Assembly: GCA_913056225.1 (NCBI GenBank)
Contig: CAJXMQ010000014.1
Span: forward strand, 1-14,908
Direction of reading: 5' to 3'
Origin: an uncultured Micrococcales bacterium
GTDB lineage: Bacteria > Actinomycetota > Actinomycetes > Actinomycetales > Microbacteriaceae
DNA length: 14,908 bases
Positions 13,476 through 14,908 of the stretch are shown in pieces (position 1 is the first letter of the stretch; every line of letters begins with the position of its first letter). A program made the position numbers and the translations under genes. The notes beneath the pieces are model-generated. The model ran no database searches. It had not been told where the DNA came from and saw only the letters and a program-made list of their open reading frames with translations.

Positions 13476-14033
13476 CTAATCCTCTTTGGGAACAAACACC
13501 GCAACCTTGGCGGGTCTGATCTCTCGATCTCCGATTCGGTAACCGCGTTCAATTACATCGGCAACTGTTGGTTCGCTAACGTCCTCAGATGGCGTCTGCA
13601 CCAAAGCATCATGAACATTGGGGTCAAACTTTTCACCCTTCTCACCAAAGCTTTGCAGGCTAAATTTCTCTGCAGCCTGGCGTAGCTTGACAGCAACCGC
13701 AGCCATCGCCGAACCCTCAACCAGATCTCCGTGGCTTTCTGCACGATCAATGTCATCCAAAGCCGGCAAGAAAGCTCGCATCACCTCGGCAACACTGGCC
13801 TCGCGCTCTGTTGCTCGATCGCGCTCAACTCGGTTCTTGTAGTTGACGAAATCAGCCCGCAAACGCTGGAGATCCTGAAAGATCTCCAGCTCGCGGTCTA
13901 ATTCACTCGGTTCTTCCTCGACCTGATCCCCATTAGTCTCAGCATCAGCTGATTCCTCGGGTTCGGCCACCTCAGATTCAACCTCGGTTTCCGATTCGGG
14001 ATTAATGTCCTCGGGTTTTTGCTCCTCGGGCAT
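13476..14033 (-). CDS. grpE: Nucleotide exchange factor GrpE
   Basis: The DnaK nucleotide exchange factor, releasing ADP so the chaperone can drop its substrate. The first 45 residues are a long acidic, probably disordered tail. Next is the dimerising coiled coil (ELDRELEIFQDLQRLRADFV onward, to about residue 85) and the C-terminal beta domain, with the family block FGEKGEKFDPNVHDALVQ (about 128-145) and the ending GYRIGDREIRPAKVAVFVPK. At 185 residues the length is normal. The ATG at 14033 overlaps the dnaK TAA stop by one base (TAATG), and GAGGAG within the last dnaK codons serves as ribosome binding site, so the two chaperone partners are made in coupled fashion. Confidence 0.97.
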   Translation of the reverse strand: MPEEQKPEDINPESETEVESEVAEPEESADAETNGDQVEEEPSELDRELEIFQDLQRLRADFVNYKNRVERDRATEREASVAEVMRAFLPALDDIDRAESHGDLVEGSAMAAVAVKLRQAAEKFSLQSFGEKGEKFDPNVHDALVQTPSEDVSEPTVADVIERGYRIGDREIRPAKVAVFVPKED

Positions 14034-14908
14034 TACTTTTTCTCCTCGTCAGTTCCTTCTGAATCTGATTCAGCCTGGTCGTCTTCAACAACCTCGGCAT
14101 CAACAACGTCTTCTTCGGTTTCTGGTTGCTCAGCTTCAGCTGATTCCTCAGTCTGGCTGTAAATGGCTTCGCCTAATTTGCCCTGGCTTTCCATTAGCTT
14201 CTCCTGAGCCTTGGTCACCTCTTCGATGTCTTCCCCGGCCAAAGCTGTCTTCAAGGCATCGACATCTGCCTGAACCTCAGTTTTCACCTCGTCAGTTAGC
14301 TTCTCGTCATTGTCTTTGATGAGTTTTTCAACTGAGTAGGCAAGTTGCTCGGCAGAGTTGCGGGTTTCCGCTTCTTCACGACGCTTCTTATCCTCAGTTG
14401 CGTGCTCCTCGGCATCTTTCACCATGCGCTCGATGTCTTCCTCACTTAGTGAAGATCCACCGGTGATGGTCATCGACTGCTCTTTGCCGGTTCCCTTGTC
14501 CTTGGCACCAACGTGAACAATTCCGTTGGCGTCGATGTCAAAGGTCACCTCAACCTGAGGAACTCCTCGAGGCGCTGGGGCAATGCCGGTTAGCTCGAAG
14601 TTTCCAAGACTCTTGTTATCCCTGGTGAATTCACGCTCACCCTGGAAAACCTGAATCGAAACGCTTGGCTGGTTGTCATCAGCAGTAGTAAACGTCTCAC
14701 TTCGCTTGGTGGGAATCGCAGTGTTGCGCTCGATTAGCTTGGTCATGATTCCACCCTTGGTCTCAATTCCCAGAGCCAACGGAGTCACGTCAATCAATAG
14801 AACGTCTTTACGGTCTCCCTTGATAACACCTGCCTGCAGGGCAGCTCCAACACTGACAACCTCATCAGGGTTCACAGTCTTGTTTGCTTCCTTGCCTCCG
14901 GTGAGGGA
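14033..14908 (-). CDS. dnaK: Hsp70 chaperone DnaK, C-terminal part only
   Basis: The frame is open to the right edge, so the gene is cut by the window and the nucleotide-binding domain is mostly missing. It enters with SLTGGKEANKTVNPDEVV, the end of the ATPase domain, followed by the linker VLLIDVTPLALGIE. The beta-sandwich substrate-binding domain (GGIMTKLIERNTAIPTKRS onward) and the helical lid come next. The tail is long and acidic, with DVVDAEVVED close to the usual bacterial DnaK ending and then an extra acidic stretch closing in EEKK. The GTG at 14875 is an ordinary internal Val codon, not a start. The promoter and any HAIR or CIRCE operator lie outside. It is the first gene of the dnaK-grpE-dnaJ-hspR-clpB operon. 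Confidence 0.97.
   Translation of the reverse strand, partial: SLTGGKEANKTVNPDEVVSVGAALQAGVIKGDRKDVLLIDVTPLALGIETKGGIMTKLIERNTAIPTKRSETFTTADDNQPSVSIQVFQGEREFTRDNKSLGNFELTGIAPAPRGVPQVEVTFDIDANGIVHVGAKDKGTGKEQSMTITGGSSLSEEDIERMVKDAEEHATEDKKRREEAETRNSAEQLAYSVEKLIKDNDEKLTDEVKTEVQADVDALKTALAGEDIEEVTKAQEKLMESQGKLGEAIYSQTEESAEAEQPETEEDVVDAEVVEDDQAESDSEGTDEEKK

Overview
The window looks like chromosome from a small-genome actinobacterium of moderate GC content, most likely a Microbacteriaceae relative of the freshwater/marine Luna type. This is inferred from gene order and protein similarity recalled from memory, not from a search. Supporting signs are the dnaK-grpE-dnaJ-hspR order with an actinobacterial HspR repressor, a ClpB without an N-domain, an LppM-type lipoprotein, very short or overlapping gene junctions, and many GTG/TTG starts. 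There are no RNA genes, insertion sequences, CRISPR arrays or prophage genes, and no gene-free stretch above about 90 bases.

Left part (1-3493). Five tightly packed minus-strand genes run from 2688 down to the left edge: an unrecognised 199-residue protein, a voltage-gated-type potassium channel, a stand-alone SRA/YDG-like domain protein, an LppM-like lipoprotein with a C-terminal membrane anchor, and the beginning of a GYF_2/TM2-like membrane protein. Successive genes overlap or abut. Divergent to them on the plus strand are a membrane-anchored HIRAN-domain protein and a 61-residue zinc-ribbon protein. This is the accessory-looking part of the window. A hairpin followed by a T-run lies inside the first codons of the SRA-like gene.

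Middle (3490-7579). A minus-strand nucleotide-metabolism cluster holds pyrE, a Phd-family antitoxin/PIN toxin pair, a TrmH/SpoU RNA methyltransferase and purA. The toxin stop codon overlaps the methyltransferase start, so a toxin-antitoxin module is spliced into a housekeeping cluster. A perfect inverted repeat covers the predicted -10 box of the antitoxin, and a palindrome lies before purA. xthA (exonuclease III) is divergent from pyrE with only 16 bases between them.

Right part (7549-14908). A minus-strand two-component pair is present: a NarL/LuxR-type response regulator followed by a large polytopic sensor kinase. Upstream of it is the heat-shock operon dnaK (partial at the window edge)-grpE-dnaJ-hspR-clpB, whose junctions are nearly all overlaps. 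DnaK, GrpE and DnaJ form the Hsp70 cycle, ClpB is its disaggregase partner, and HspR is the operon's DnaK-dependent repressor. Both DnaJ (no zinc finger) and ClpB (no N-domain) are reduced versions.

No single obvious new system stands out. The best candidates for follow-up are the channel/SRA-like gene group with its embedded hairpin, and the regulatory layout of the toxin-antitoxin pair.
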